Source: an uncultured Mucispirillum sp.
Lineage (GTDB): Bacteria; Chrysiogenota; Deferribacteres; Deferribacterales; Mucispirillaceae
Direction: 5' to 3'
Assembly: GCA_944324465.1 (NCBI GenBank)
Contig: CALUWI010000004.1
Location: 62,001 to 126,000 of the forward strand
Length of the DNA stretch: 64,000 nucleotides
The translations under genes were made by a program, and so were the position numbers. Below are positions 35,902 through 44,383 of the stretch, piece by piece; position 1 is the stretch's first letter, and each line of letters opens with the position of its first letter. The notes beneath the pieces are model-generated. The model had not been told where the DNA came from. It ran no database searches and worked only from the letters and a program-made list of their open reading frames with translations.

Positions 35902-38522
35902 AGATAGTTATAACTCATATTAACCCAGATTTTGATGCAGTTGCAAGTGCTTATGCAGCTTATAAATTATACGGCTGCGACCATATAGCTATGTGCACTA
36001 ATATGGAAAATAATGTATATAATTTTATAAAAGACAATGAATTTAATATAAATATTAAGCAGTATAATGATAAAGTTTTAAATGAATTAAAAAGTATTGA
36101 TACATTAATCATTACAGACTGCAACCAAAGGCAAAGGCTTGGAAAGCTGTCAGCATTAATAGATATTGCAAAAGAAGTAATAATTTATGACCATCATGCT
36201 GGTATAAGCTGTGATATATCAGCAGATAAAAGCAGTATATTAGAAATAGGTGCTGCCACATCTATACTGTGCCTTAAAATGCAGGAAACAGGTATTACAT
36301 TATCGCCTTTAGAAGCAACATTTTTAGCTCTTGGCATATATGAAGATACAGGACTTTTTACTTTCAGTAAAACTACTGCAAATGATGCACTTGCTTTATC
36401 ATATTTAATATCACAAAAGGCAGATACAACAGCCGCAAATGATTATGTACAGCGGGAATTAAGCAATATTCAAGTTATGCTTTTAAATGAACTGCTTTTA
36501 AATTTATCAATTATTACAGTAGGCGGTGTAGATGTTGCATATTCCTGTGCTACAGTAGATGAATATGTTGATGAGGCAGCTTTTATTGCTCACAAACTTA
36601 TGATAATAGAAGGTTTAAGCTCTCTTTTTATTCTGCTTTCAACAGGCGGCAGGCTTGTGCTTATTGGCAGAAGCAACGATTCACGAGTAAATGTATTAAG
36701 TATAGTTTCTCAATTTGGCGGCGGAGGCCACAGTGTTGCAGGCAGTGCCATTATTAAAGACAAAATGATTGCTGAAACATTAGAAATGCTTAAGTATGTT
36801 ATAAGAGAAACAGTAAAGCCTGTTAAAACTGTTCAGGAAATCATGACAACTCATGTTAAGTCAGTTCAAAGCCATTCTATATTAAAAGATGCTGTGGACT
36901 TAACTATGAAGTATAATTTAAATTATCTTCCTGTAGTGGAAAATAATAAAACAATAGGTATCATTTCAAGAAAAGATATACTACATGGTGTAAAACACGG
37001 CCTTGAATATGACAGTATTAATAATATTATGCAGACTGAGTTTGAAACTGTGCACCCTGATACTTTATTTTATGAAGCTGAAGCCATTATGGTTTATCAA
37101 AACCAGAAACTTCTACCTGTAGAAACAAATAAAGGGCTTGTTGGTGTTATTACTAGAACAGACCTTTTAAGGCTTATGCATGAAGATATTATTCTACAGT
37201 CAAAATATGCTGAAAGTAAACGGAAAGAGCTTGGTATATTAAAAAACAGAAATGTATTATCTAAAATGCAGGAAAATCTTGATAAAAAAATATTAGCCTT
37301 ATTAAAAGATATAGGTGCTGCTGCAGAAGAAATGCACTATAAAGCATATGTAGTAGGCGGATTTGTCCGTGATTTACTTATGGATAAGGATAATTACGAT
37401 ATAGATATTGTTATAGAAGGCGATGGAGCAAAATTTGCAGTAGATTATGCAAAAAAACATAATGCAAAAGTGTTTGTTCATCAAAAATTTAAAACTGCCG
37501 TTGTATCTTTTGATGACGGATTTAAAATAGATTTTGCAACTGCCAGAACAGAATATTATGTAACACCAGCAGCAGCACCAGAAGTGGTAGAATCATCTGT
37601 TAAAAGTGACCTTTTCCGCAGAGATTTTACAATAAATGCTATGGCTGTTAGGTTAGATGGAGAACAGTTTGGTTTACTGCTTGATTTTTTTATGGGACAG
37701 AAAGATATTCTTGATAAAAAAATCAGAGTTTTACATTCATTAAGCTTTGTTGATGACCCGTCACGAGCATACAGAGCAATACGCTTTGCAGTCCGTTTTG
37801 GATTTGAAATAGGAAGCCATACAGACAGGCTTATAAAACATGCTGAAAGTTTAGATTTATTCAGCAGAATAATAGGGCAAAGGCAGTTTTTAGAGCTTAA
37901 ATATATTTTAGCAGAAGATGGTTATTTATTAGCCATACAGCTTATGAATAAATATAATATGCTTAGGTTTTACAGCACTAAAATAAAATATGATGAAGAA
38001 TTAGTAAATAAATTTAAGCGTTCAGAAAATCTTTTAAACTGGTATAAAATACAGTTTGAAGAAGATATTGAAGTATGGAGAATGCGTTTTAATATATTAT
38101 TTTTTCCAGAAAAAGGAGAAGATTTTGTATCTTTAATAGATAAATTTGAGCTTGCAGCAAAAGAATCATCTGTTTTAAAAAATGACCATAAATATATGGA
38201 ATATGCTGTCAGCTTGTTTAAAAGATATAAAGACCATAAGCCGTCATTTATATATGGAGTATGCTCTAATTTATCAGCAGAAAGTGCACTGGCTCTTGCT
38301 GCCATTATGGGTGAAAATAAGCAGGATATTATAAAAGATTATCTTACAGAATATAAGAATATAAAAATAGATTTATCTGGTCAGGATTTAATATATGCAG
38401 GTGTACCAAAAGGGCCTGAGATAAAAAAAGCTCTTGATATATTATTAAAAGCAAAGTTAGATGGTATTGTTAAAACAAAAGAAGATGAAATATTATTTAT
38501 AAAAAAAGAATACGGAGTATAA
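35898..38522 (+). CDS. DHH-CBS-poly(A) polymerase/CCA-adding fusion protein
   Basis: An 874-residue multidomain protein. Residues 1-300 form a DHH/DHHA1 phosphoesterase module (HINPDFDAVASAY, YDHHAGI, FGGGGHSVAGSA). About 310-430 hold two CBS domains (VQEIMTTHVKSVQSHS). About 470-874 form a class II nucleotidyltransferase with RNA-binding region (VVGGFVRDLLM, YDIDIVIEG, RDFTINAMAVR). The nucleotidyltransferase adds A or CCA to RNA 3' ends; in some bacteria with split enzymes this fusion is the A-adding partner. The DHH part may degrade nanoRNA or a nucleotide signal, and the CBS pair may sense adenylates. The activity split is inference. Start ATG 35898 overlaps the Xer gene by 4 bases. Confidence 0.88.
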   Translation: MKIVITHINPDFDAVASAYAAYKLYGCDHIAMCTNMENNVYNFIKDNEFNINIKQYNDKVLNELKSIDTLIITDCNQRQRLGKLSALIDIAKEVIIYDHHAGISCDISADKSSILEIGAATSILCLKMQETGITLSPLEATFLALGIYEDTGLFTFSKTTANDALALSYLISQKADTTAANDYVQRELSNIQVMLLNELLLNLSIITVGGVDVAYSCATVDEYVDEAAFIAHKLMIIEGLSSLFILLSTGGRLVLIGRSNDSRVNVLSIVSQFGGGGHSVAGSAIIKDKMIAETLEMLKYVIRETVKPVKTVQEIMTTHVKSVQSHSILKDAVDLTMKYNLNYLPVVENNKTIGIISRKDILHGVKHGLEYDSINNIMQTEFETVHPDTLFYEAEAIMVYQNQKLLPVETNKGLVGVITRTDLLRLMHEDIILQSKYAESKRKELGILKNRNVLSKMQENLDKKILALLKDIGAAAEEMHYKAYVVGGFVRDLLMDKDNYDIDIVIEGDGAKFAVDYAKKHNAKVFVHQKFKTAVVSFDDGFKIDFATARTEYYVTPAAAPEVVESSVKSDLFRRDFTINAMAVRLDGEQFGLLLDFFMGQKDILDKKIRVLHSLSFVDDPSRAYRAIRFAVRFGFEIGSHTDRLIKHAESLDLFSRIIGQRQFLELKYILAEDGYLLAIQLMNKYNMLRFYSTKIKYDEELVNKFKRSENLLNWYKIQFEEDIEVWRMRFNILFFPEKGEDFVSLIDKFELAAKESSVLKNDHKYMEYAVSLFKRYKDHKPSFIYGVCSNLSAESALALAAIMGENKQDIIKDYLTEYKNIKIDLSGQDLIYAGVPKGPEIKKALDILLKAKLDGIVKTKEDEILFIKKEYGV

Positions 38523-38525
38523 GAT

Positions 38526-39485
38526 TTGAGCGTTACAAAAGAAATTATAGTGCCTTCTGTTATTCAGCCTTATATTTTTGGCAGGCAGGACAGCAATATT
38601 AAAGTAATTGAAAGTAATCTGCATGTTAAATTATCAGCACTTGGTGATAATGTAACTATTGAAGCAGAAAATGAAGATAATGCCATAAAAGCATTTAGAT
38701 TATTTGAAGAATTAATGAAAACTGCAGAAAAAAGAGAGCTGTCATCTGAAGATGTAGCTTATGCTGTAAAGATGATTAATAAAGATAATAATGTTGATGT
38801 AAGCGGTGTATTAACTGAAAAAATAAAAGTAGGCGGATGGGCAAAAATTGTAACTGCAAAATCTCCATCCCAAAGAGAATATATTAAAGCTATGAGTACA
38901 AGCGATATGATTTTTGGGATAGGGCCTGCTGGAACTGGTAAAACTTATCTTGCAATGGCTATGGCAGTAAACCAGTTTTTATCTAAAAAAGTAGCTCGTA
39001 TTATTTTAGCCCGTCCAGCTGTAGAAGCAGGGGAAAAATTAGGTTTTTTACCGGGCGATATTGCTGATAAAATAAACCCATATTTAAGACCACTTTATGA
39101 TGCACTTTACACAATGATGGATATTGACTATGTAACAAAATTAATAGAAAAAGGTGTTATAGAAGTTGCACCACTTGCATTTATGAGAGGCAGAACATTA
39201 AATGATTCTTTTGTTATATTAGATGAGGCACAAAATACAACAGAAGAACAGATGAAAATGTTTTTAACCCGTCTTGGTTTTAATTCAAAAGCTGTTATTA
39301 CAGGCGATGTTACTCAGATTGATTTACCAAGTGATAAACGAAGCGGACTTGTAACAGCTATGCATGTATTAAACCATATTCCAGAAATTAAATTTATAAA
39401 ATTCAGTGATAAAGATGTTGTGCGTCATCCGCTTGTATCAAAAATTGTTAGAGCTTATGATGCTGCAATGAAAAAGGATGATTAG
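38526..39485 (+). CDS. PhoH-like ATPase
   Basis: A 319-residue protein with an N-terminal KH-like region and a PhoH P-loop ATPase domain: Walker A GPAGTGKTYLAMAM near residue 138 and Walker B SFVILDEAQNTTEEQ. PhoH proteins are linked to RNA handling and ribosome maturation, and commonly precede ybeY as here. The start is TTG at 38526, supported by GGAG with eight bases of spacing. It overlaps the upstream part of the ybeY frame. Confidence 0.92.
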   Translation: MSVTKEIIVPSVIQPYIFGRQDSNIKVIESNLHVKLSALGDNVTIEAENEDNAIKAFRLFEELMKTAEKRELSSEDVAYAVKMINKDNNVDVSGVLTEKIKVGGWAKIVTAKSPSQREYIKAMSTSDMIFGIGPAGTGKTYLAMAMAVNQFLSKKVARIILARPAVEAGEKLGFLPGDIADKINPYLRPLYDALYTMMDIDYVTKLIEKGVIEVAPLAFMRGRTLNDSFVILDEAQNTTEEQMKMFLTRLGFNSKAVITGDVTQIDLPSDKRSGLVTAMHVLNHIPEIKFIKFSDKDVVRHPLVSKIVRAYDAAMKKDD

Positions 39486-39486
39486 T

Positions 39487-39921
39487 ATGAAAATATTGTA
39501 TACTGATGAAATGAACTGCGGTTTAAGCTATGAATTTTTTACTCTTGTTGCAGAAGCAGTTTTTAATGAACTTGATATGAGTAATAATGAATATGAAATA
39601 TCATTACTTATTACAGATGATGAAACAATAAGGCAGTATAATAAAGAATACAGAAATAAAGACAGAGCAACAGATGTATTATCTTTTCCTATGGAAGATG
39701 AAGTTATGCTTGGTGATATTGCTATATCTTATGATACTGCAAAAAGACAGGCAGAAGAAGCAGAAATTAATATAGACAGGGAAACAGCATTTCTTTTTAT
39801 ACATGGTTTGCTGCATCTTTTAGGCTATGACCATGAAACAAGTAAGGAAGATGAAGAAGAAATGTTTGCATTACAGGAAAAAATATTAAAAAAACTTGTT
39901 GACTATGGTACAGTTTCATAG
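39487..39921 (+). CDS. ybeY: Endoribonuclease YbeY
   Basis: Zinc endoribonuclease for 16S rRNA 3'-end maturation and ribosome quality control (144 residues from ATG 39487). The metal motif H-x3-H-x5-H is present in HGLLHLLGYDHE, with DRATDVLSFPM upstream. ATG 39478 in the same frame would add three residues, but its ribosome-binding site would abut the codon; AAGG is better spaced for 39487. It follows phoH immediately, the usual order. Confidence 0.93.
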   Translation: MKILYTDEMNCGLSYEFFTLVAEAVFNELDMSNNEYEISLLITDDETIRQYNKEYRNKDRATDVLSFPMEDEVMLGDIAISYDTAKRQAEEAEINIDRETAFLFIHGLLHLLGYDHETSKEDEEEMFALQEKILKKLVDYGTVS

Positions 39922-39960
39922 TTAATATATAGTATTATTTAGTATTGGTGATATATTTAT

Positions 39961-40071
39961 ATGGACTATTATAGTTGCAGCTTAAATTTTTCATTTAAAA
40001 CTTTTCTATTTTTATTATCATGTATTTTAGCAAACAAAATTTTATATATGGAGTTTAGCCGTGGATATTAA
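39961..40071 (+). CDS. Possible 36-residue membrane peptide upstream of the CorC-like gene
   Basis: A short frame from ATG 39961 ends 11 bases inside the next gene. It encodes a hydrophobic stretch (FKTFLFLLSCILANKILY) that could span the membrane. The overlap could couple its translation to the GTG-started gene downstream. There is no strong ribosome-binding site (GGTGAT at a distance), so it may be non-coding leader. Confidence 0.2.
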   Translation: MDYYSCSLNFSFKTFLFLLSCILANKILYMEFSRGY

Positions 40072-41350
40072 TATCTGGTGGGAGATTGCACTAGTCGTAA
40101 TCTCTTTATTTTTATCTGCATATTTTTCAGCAATGGAAACTGCAGTAGCTTATCTTAGTGAAGTAAAAACAAAGCAGCTTTTTACAAATGATGATGAAGA
40201 AAATAATCTTTCTATGTGGATTACTCAGCGTAACAAAGTATTAAATACTATATTTTTAGGAAATACATTATTTAATATAATTAATGTATTCTTAATTATA
40301 GATATATTAAGCAGATATATTTCATCACATTCTTTTTTAGTTTCAGCAATTGCTGCATTTATATTAATATTAATGTTTGGAGAAACTATTCCTAAAACTC
40401 TTGCACGATATGAAGTTATTAATATGTCAGTAGGTCATGTAAAAATATTAAATAAATTTTATATAATATTTTCGCCAATTATATTTATATCTGATATTTT
40501 AACAGCATTTTCTTTAAAGCTGTTTGGTAAAAGTTTGAAAAAAGACCCTAAATTTTCTGAAGATGAATTAGAATTTTTAATAAATGTTGGAGAAAAAGAA
40601 GGTAAACTGCAGCCAGATAAAGGGGAAATGATTACTAATATTTTTGATATTTCAGATATTGATGTAAAAGAAATTATGGTACCAAGAACAGATGTAACAG
40701 CAGTGCCTGAAAATATATCTACTGAAGAAATAAAACAAATTATTAGAGAAACTGAATACTCAAGGATACCAGTTTACAGAAACTCTCTTGATAACATAAT
40801 AGGTATATTATATGTAAAAGATTTAATCCGCCTTAAAGGTACAGATTACAGTATGGAAGATTTATTAAAACTGTTACGCAAACCTTTATTTGTACCTGAA
40901 ACTAAAAAAATAGACTTAATGCTTAAAGAATTCCAGAAAAATAAACTGCATATAGCTGTTGTTGTCGATGAATATGGCGGAACAGCAGGTATTATTACAA
41001 TGGAAGATATTTTAGAAGAAATAGTTGGCGATATATTAGATGAATATGATATTGACAGCGAAGAAATTAAACAAATCTCTGAAAATAAATATATTATAAA
41101 TGGCAGAATGACTGTAAATGATTTCTGTGACCATTTTAATATAGAAGAATTTGATGAAGATGATGATTATGATACTGTTGCAGGCCTTGTGTTTGATATA
41201 GCTGGTGAAGTTCCAAAAATAGGTGATGAATTTACATGGAATAATTTTAAATTTACTATTAAGCAGCTTGAAAATAGAAGGATAGATTTAATGGAAGTTG
41301 AAATTTTAGGCAATAGACAAGAACATCAGGAGGAGCCAGGTAATGAGTAA
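40061..41350 (+). CDS. CNNM/CorC-type transporter with CBS pair
   Basis: A 429-residue inner-membrane protein of the HlyC/CorC (CNNM) family, implicated in Mg2+ or Na+ transport. Residues 1-190 form the DUF21 membrane domain (several hydrophobic segments, starting IALVVISLFLSAYFSAMETA). About 205-335 form a CBS pair (VKEIMVPRTDVTAVPE, VVDEYGGTAGIITMEDILEEIVGDI). Residues 345-420 are the CorC_HlyC domain. The start is GTG at 40061; no in-frame ATG lies nearby upstream. It sits between ybeY and era, the common phoH-ybeY-corC-era order, and overlaps era by 8 bases. Confidence 0.9.
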   Translation: MDINIWWEIALVVISLFLSAYFSAMETAVAYLSEVKTKQLFTNDDEENNLSMWITQRNKVLNTIFLGNTLFNIINVFLIIDILSRYISSHSFLVSAIAAFILILMFGETIPKTLARYEVINMSVGHVKILNKFYIIFSPIIFISDILTAFSLKLFGKSLKKDPKFSEDELEFLINVGEKEGKLQPDKGEMITNIFDISDIDVKEIMVPRTDVTAVPENISTEEIKQIIRETEYSRIPVYRNSLDNIIGILYVKDLIRLKGTDYSMEDLLKLLRKPLFVPETKKIDLMLKEFQKNKLHIAVVVDEYGGTAGIITMEDILEEIVGDILDEYDIDSEEIKQISENKYIINGRMTVNDFCDHFNIEEFDEDDDYDTVAGLVFDIAGEVPKIGDEFTWNNFKFTIKQLENRRIDLMEVEILGNRQEHQEEPGNE

Positions 41351-42239
41351 TGAAAAAACAAAACCTTTTCATGCAGGACTTATTGCTTTAGCAGGGCTTC
41401 CAAATGCAGGAAAATCTACATTATTAAATACAATTATTGGTGAAAAAATAGCCATAGTATCACATACACCCCAGACTACAAGGAATGCAATATATGGCAT
41501 AAAAACCACAAAAGAGTATCAGGCAATATTTGTAGATACTCCCGGCTTTCACTCGCCAAAAAATACACTTAATAAAGCAATAGTTCAGCAGGCAGTAGAC
41601 AGCCTTTCTATTGTAGATGTAATATGCTTATTAGTGGAAGCAGGCGGCAAAAGAGGTAAAGACTTTAATAACCTTGTATCACTTATAAAAGAAGCTCCAC
41701 AGGAAAAAATATTGATTATTACAAAAATAGATGCTGTGCCAAAGGAAACAGTTTATAAAACTGCAGAAGAAATATTTCCCCTTTGTAAATTTAAACATGT
41801 TCTGCCTGTTTCTGCTGTAAAAAATATAAATGTAGATACTCTTATGAATCTGCTTTACGATGAACTGCCTGAAAATGTTATGCAGTATGATGAAGACTTA
41901 ATTACTACCCAGCCAGAGAAGTTTTTAATTTCTGAATATATTAGAGAGCAGATATTTATGCGGCTTCGTAATGAAGTACCACATGATACATTAGTATATG
42001 TGGAAGATTATTCAGATAAATCTAAATCAATGGAAATAAATGCAATTATATATGTGAACAGAGAATCTCAAAAAGGTATAGTAATAGGTGAGGGTGGCTC
42101 TATGCTTAAAACAATAGGCACAGCAGCCAGAAAAAATTTAGAATCATTTTTTGAGAAAAAAGTAAGATTAAATCTCTGGGTTAAAGTGAAAGAAAACTGG
42201 GTAGCAAGACCAGAATATTTAGATATGCAGGGACTTTAA
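41343..42239 (+). CDS. era: GTPase Era
   Basis: Ribosome-assembly GTPase that binds the 3' end of 16S rRNA (298 residues). G1 is GLPNAGKST (residues 18-26), G2 lies in PQTTRN, G3 is DTPGFH and G4 is TKID. A KH domain occupies the last 90 residues (GIVIGEGGSMLKTIG). The ATG at 41343 is preceded by GGAGGAGCC and lies inside the CorC-like gene. It is the last gene of this plus-strand run and is convergent with the MutS-like gene 6 bases downstream. Confidence 0.96.
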   Translation: MSNEKTKPFHAGLIALAGLPNAGKSTLLNTIIGEKIAIVSHTPQTTRNAIYGIKTTKEYQAIFVDTPGFHSPKNTLNKAIVQQAVDSLSIVDVICLLVEAGGKRGKDFNNLVSLIKEAPQEKILIITKIDAVPKETVYKTAEEIFPLCKFKHVLPVSAVKNINVDTLMNLLYDELPENVMQYDEDLITTQPEKFLISEYIREQIFMRLRNEVPHDTLVYVEDYSDKSKSMEINAIIYVNRESQKGIVIGEGGSMLKTIGTAARKNLESFFEKKVRLNLWVKVKENWVARPEYLDMQGL

Positions 42240-42245
42240 TATTTT

Positions 42246-44015
42246 TTAATCACTTAATACATTTTTTAAAAGGATAGATGCATTCATATTATTTGATACA
42301 CCTTTTTTAAGTTTATAATCAAAATGCATCTCTCCGCTTTCATCTACATCAAAATCAAAAAAATAGTTTTCAAAATTTTCTTTATATTCTTCAGACATAC
42401 TGCCAAGAGCTGTATCATGAGTTGCTAAAATGCCTGTAATATTCAGCTTAATAAATTTTAATAATACAAGTTTTGAGCCATGCAGTTTATCCTGAGAGTT
42501 TGTACCTTTTAATATTTCATCAAGCAGTACAAGCATTTTATCACTTTTTTCTGCTTTTTCTTTTAATAATTTAAGCCTTTGCAGCTCTGCATGGAAGTAA
42601 GATGAACTGTCCATTAATTTATCACTTGTACGCATACTTGAAAAAATATCTACACTTGAAAATTTAAAAGATGATGCACATACTGGAGCACCCATAGAGG
42701 CAAGTATTAAATTTACACCAATACTTCTAATAAAAGTACTTTTTCCTGCCATATTAGCACCAGTAATTATTAAAAACTTATGAGTTTTGCTTATTTCAAT
42801 ATTATTTCCAACTCTTTTTTGGCTGTCTATTAATGGATGCGACATATTTTCAGCTTTGATAATAGTACTGCTGTCTATTACAGGAAAAATAAAATCGCTG
42901 TTATTATAGCTAAATACTGATATGCTGTTAATTACATCAATATATGCTGCCGCTTTGTTCCAGGCTGGAATATCATTAATATTATCTTTTATCCATTTAT
43001 TTATTTTATATGATAAAATAATATCTTTTAAAAACAATCCGTTAGATATTAAGTAATAAAGCCCGCTGTTTCTCTGGTCAAACTCTCTGTTTATTTTCTG
43101 CAGTTCTTTTATTTTACTGCTGAGAGAACATATATCTTTTTTTATAGATATAAGCATTTCTGATTGAAAATCAGTATTTTTAATAGTTTCACTAATCAAA
43201 AGAAATATTTTTGCAGCATTATTTGCTTTATTCAGCTTCGCATATTCATCATTTGTTTTTTTAGCAAATAATGAAGCTGTAGTAAACTGGTAAATAAAAA
43301 GCCCCAGTGGAATAAATGATGGTATTAAACCAAACCCGTATGCAATAAGTGATAATATAGTTATAGATGCTGAAATATAAGCATAAATTACAGCTGATTT
43401 TTTAGGCAGAGTAATATCTTTGCTTACTGCTTTGATAAAATTATCAAGAGAAACAGGGTTTTTGTAAGAAATAGATGATATATTATGGCTCAATTCTCTT
43501 AAGGGTATCATTTCCTTAACAGAATCCTGCATTTTTATTATTTCTTCATTATTTCTTTTAGGGTGTAATAGCAGCTGCTTAAGCAATTCTTCACCGTCAG
43601 CTGTTGTACATCTGTTTATTGAGTGGTATATGGCACCTTTTTCAAAAATATCTAAATCATATGCATAGTTATGGTTATAGTCTATAAAATGAGTATTAGG
43701 GCGAAAAACATTATAATCTTTATTAAAAAAAGATATTTCGTCACTAATAAGCTCTTGAAGGCTTTTATATCTTGCATATAAATCAATATATTTTTGACCA
43801 AAAACCACTAAAAATATATATACAAGAAAAGGGACAATAAGAAATAAAATATTAAATATGCTGTTAAAATACCAAAAAATAAAAAGTCCAACAGCAAAAA
43901 CAAATGATACAAGTTTTGCAACTGCTGTATATCTATTAATGTTGTTATATTTATTTACTTCTTTTGATAAAGCATTTAGTTTGTCTTTATAAAATAATAA
44001 AGCCTTATTATCCAT
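42246..44015 (-). CDS. Membrane-embedded MutS-like ATPase
   Basis: A 589-residue protein with two hydrophobic pairs (about residues 30-70 and 215-255) and a C-terminal MutS-type ABC ATPase domain: Walker A ITGANMAGKSTFIRSIG, signature region SSYFHAELQRL, Walker B MLVLLDEILKGTNS. A MutS core-like helical region (FEKGAIYHSINRCTT) lies between. It lacks the mismatch-binding domain I of MutS and the Smr domain of MutS2. The predicted topology puts the ATPase at the inner membrane. Function is unknown; similar membrane MutS-like proteins exist in other phyla. Its start overlaps the IHF/HU stop (TAATG), making a two-gene operon. Confidence 0.8.
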   Translation of the reverse strand: MDNKALLFYKDKLNALSKEVNKYNNINRYTAVAKLVSFVFAVGLFIFWYFNSIFNILFLIVPFLVYIFLVVFGQKYIDLYARYKSLQELISDEISFFNKDYNVFRPNTHFIDYNHNYAYDLDIFEKGAIYHSINRCTTADGEELLKQLLLHPKRNNEEIIKMQDSVKEMIPLRELSHNISSISYKNPVSLDNFIKAVSKDITLPKKSAVIYAYISASITILSLIAYGFGLIPSFIPLGLFIYQFTTASLFAKKTNDEYAKLNKANNAAKIFLLISETIKNTDFQSEMLISIKKDICSLSSKIKELQKINREFDQRNSGLYYLISNGLFLKDIILSYKINKWIKDNINDIPAWNKAAAYIDVINSISVFSYNNSDFIFPVIDSSTIIKAENMSHPLIDSQKRVGNNIEISKTHKFLIITGANMAGKSTFIRSIGVNLILASMGAPVCASSFKFSSVDIFSSMRTSDKLMDSSSYFHAELQRLKLLKEKAEKSDKMLVLLDEILKGTNSQDKLHGSKLVLLKFIKLNITGILATHDTALGSMSEEYKENFENYFFDFDVDESGEMHFDYKLKKGVSNNMNASILLKNVLSD

Positions 44016-44296
44016 TATTTCTTAATAAGCATTTCTTTTATTTCTTTACCTGGTTTAAAGTAAGGTACTTTTTTATCAGGCACTGTTACTTTAGTACCAG
44101 TTTTTGGGTTTCTGCCAACTTTTGAAGTTTTTTCTCTAATTTTAAAACTTCCAAAACCTCTGATTTCTACTTTTTCACCTTTTTGCAGAGAATCTTTAAT
44201 TGAATTAAAAACAGAATTAATAATAAATTCAATGTTTTTTTTAGAGATGTTAGGATGCTTGTTAACAATAGCTTCAATTAATTCAGATTTTGTCAT
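44015..44296 (-). CDS. HU/IHF-family DNA-binding protein (IHF-beta-like)
   Basis: A 93-residue histone-like DNA-bending protein. The beta-ribbon arm region GRNPKTGTKVTVPDKKVPYFKPGK and the core VEIRGFGSFKIR are intact. The opening MTKSELIEAIVNKHPNIS resembles IHF-beta more than HU. IHF often bends DNA between sigma-54 promoters and their enhancers, relevant to the gltB/glnN region, although this link is inference. It is transcribed with the MutS-like gene and divergent from murJ. Confidence 0.92.
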   Translation of the reverse strand: MTKSELIEAIVNKHPNISKKNIEFIINSVFNSIKDSLQKGEKVEIRGFGSFKIREKTSKVGRNPKTGTKVTVPDKKVPYFKPGKEIKEMLIKK

Positions 44297-44310
44297 AATA
44301 ATCCCCCATT

Positions 44311-44368
44311 TTACTTTACTTTTATCTATAATTCAAATATAACTGACAGATTAGGAAAAGTAAAGTAA
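44311..44368. repeat. 13-bp inverted repeat flanking the divergent IHF/murJ promoters
   Basis: Perfect arms TTACTTTACTTTT (44311-44323) and AAAAGTAAAGTAA (44356-44368) are separated by 32 bases. Each arm lies 14-15 bases upstream of one of the two start codons. On each strand the leader therefore carries the same AAAAGTAAAGTAA. A TATAAT at 44327-44332 lies between the arms. This could be a two-site operator or a duplicated leader element. Confidence 0.55.
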
Positions 44369-44383
44369 TATTAAAGGATTTTT

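Noticed and set aside
42246-44015. Calling the MutS-like gene mutS or mutS2
   Set aside because: It has membrane segments and lacks the mismatch-binding and Smr domains.
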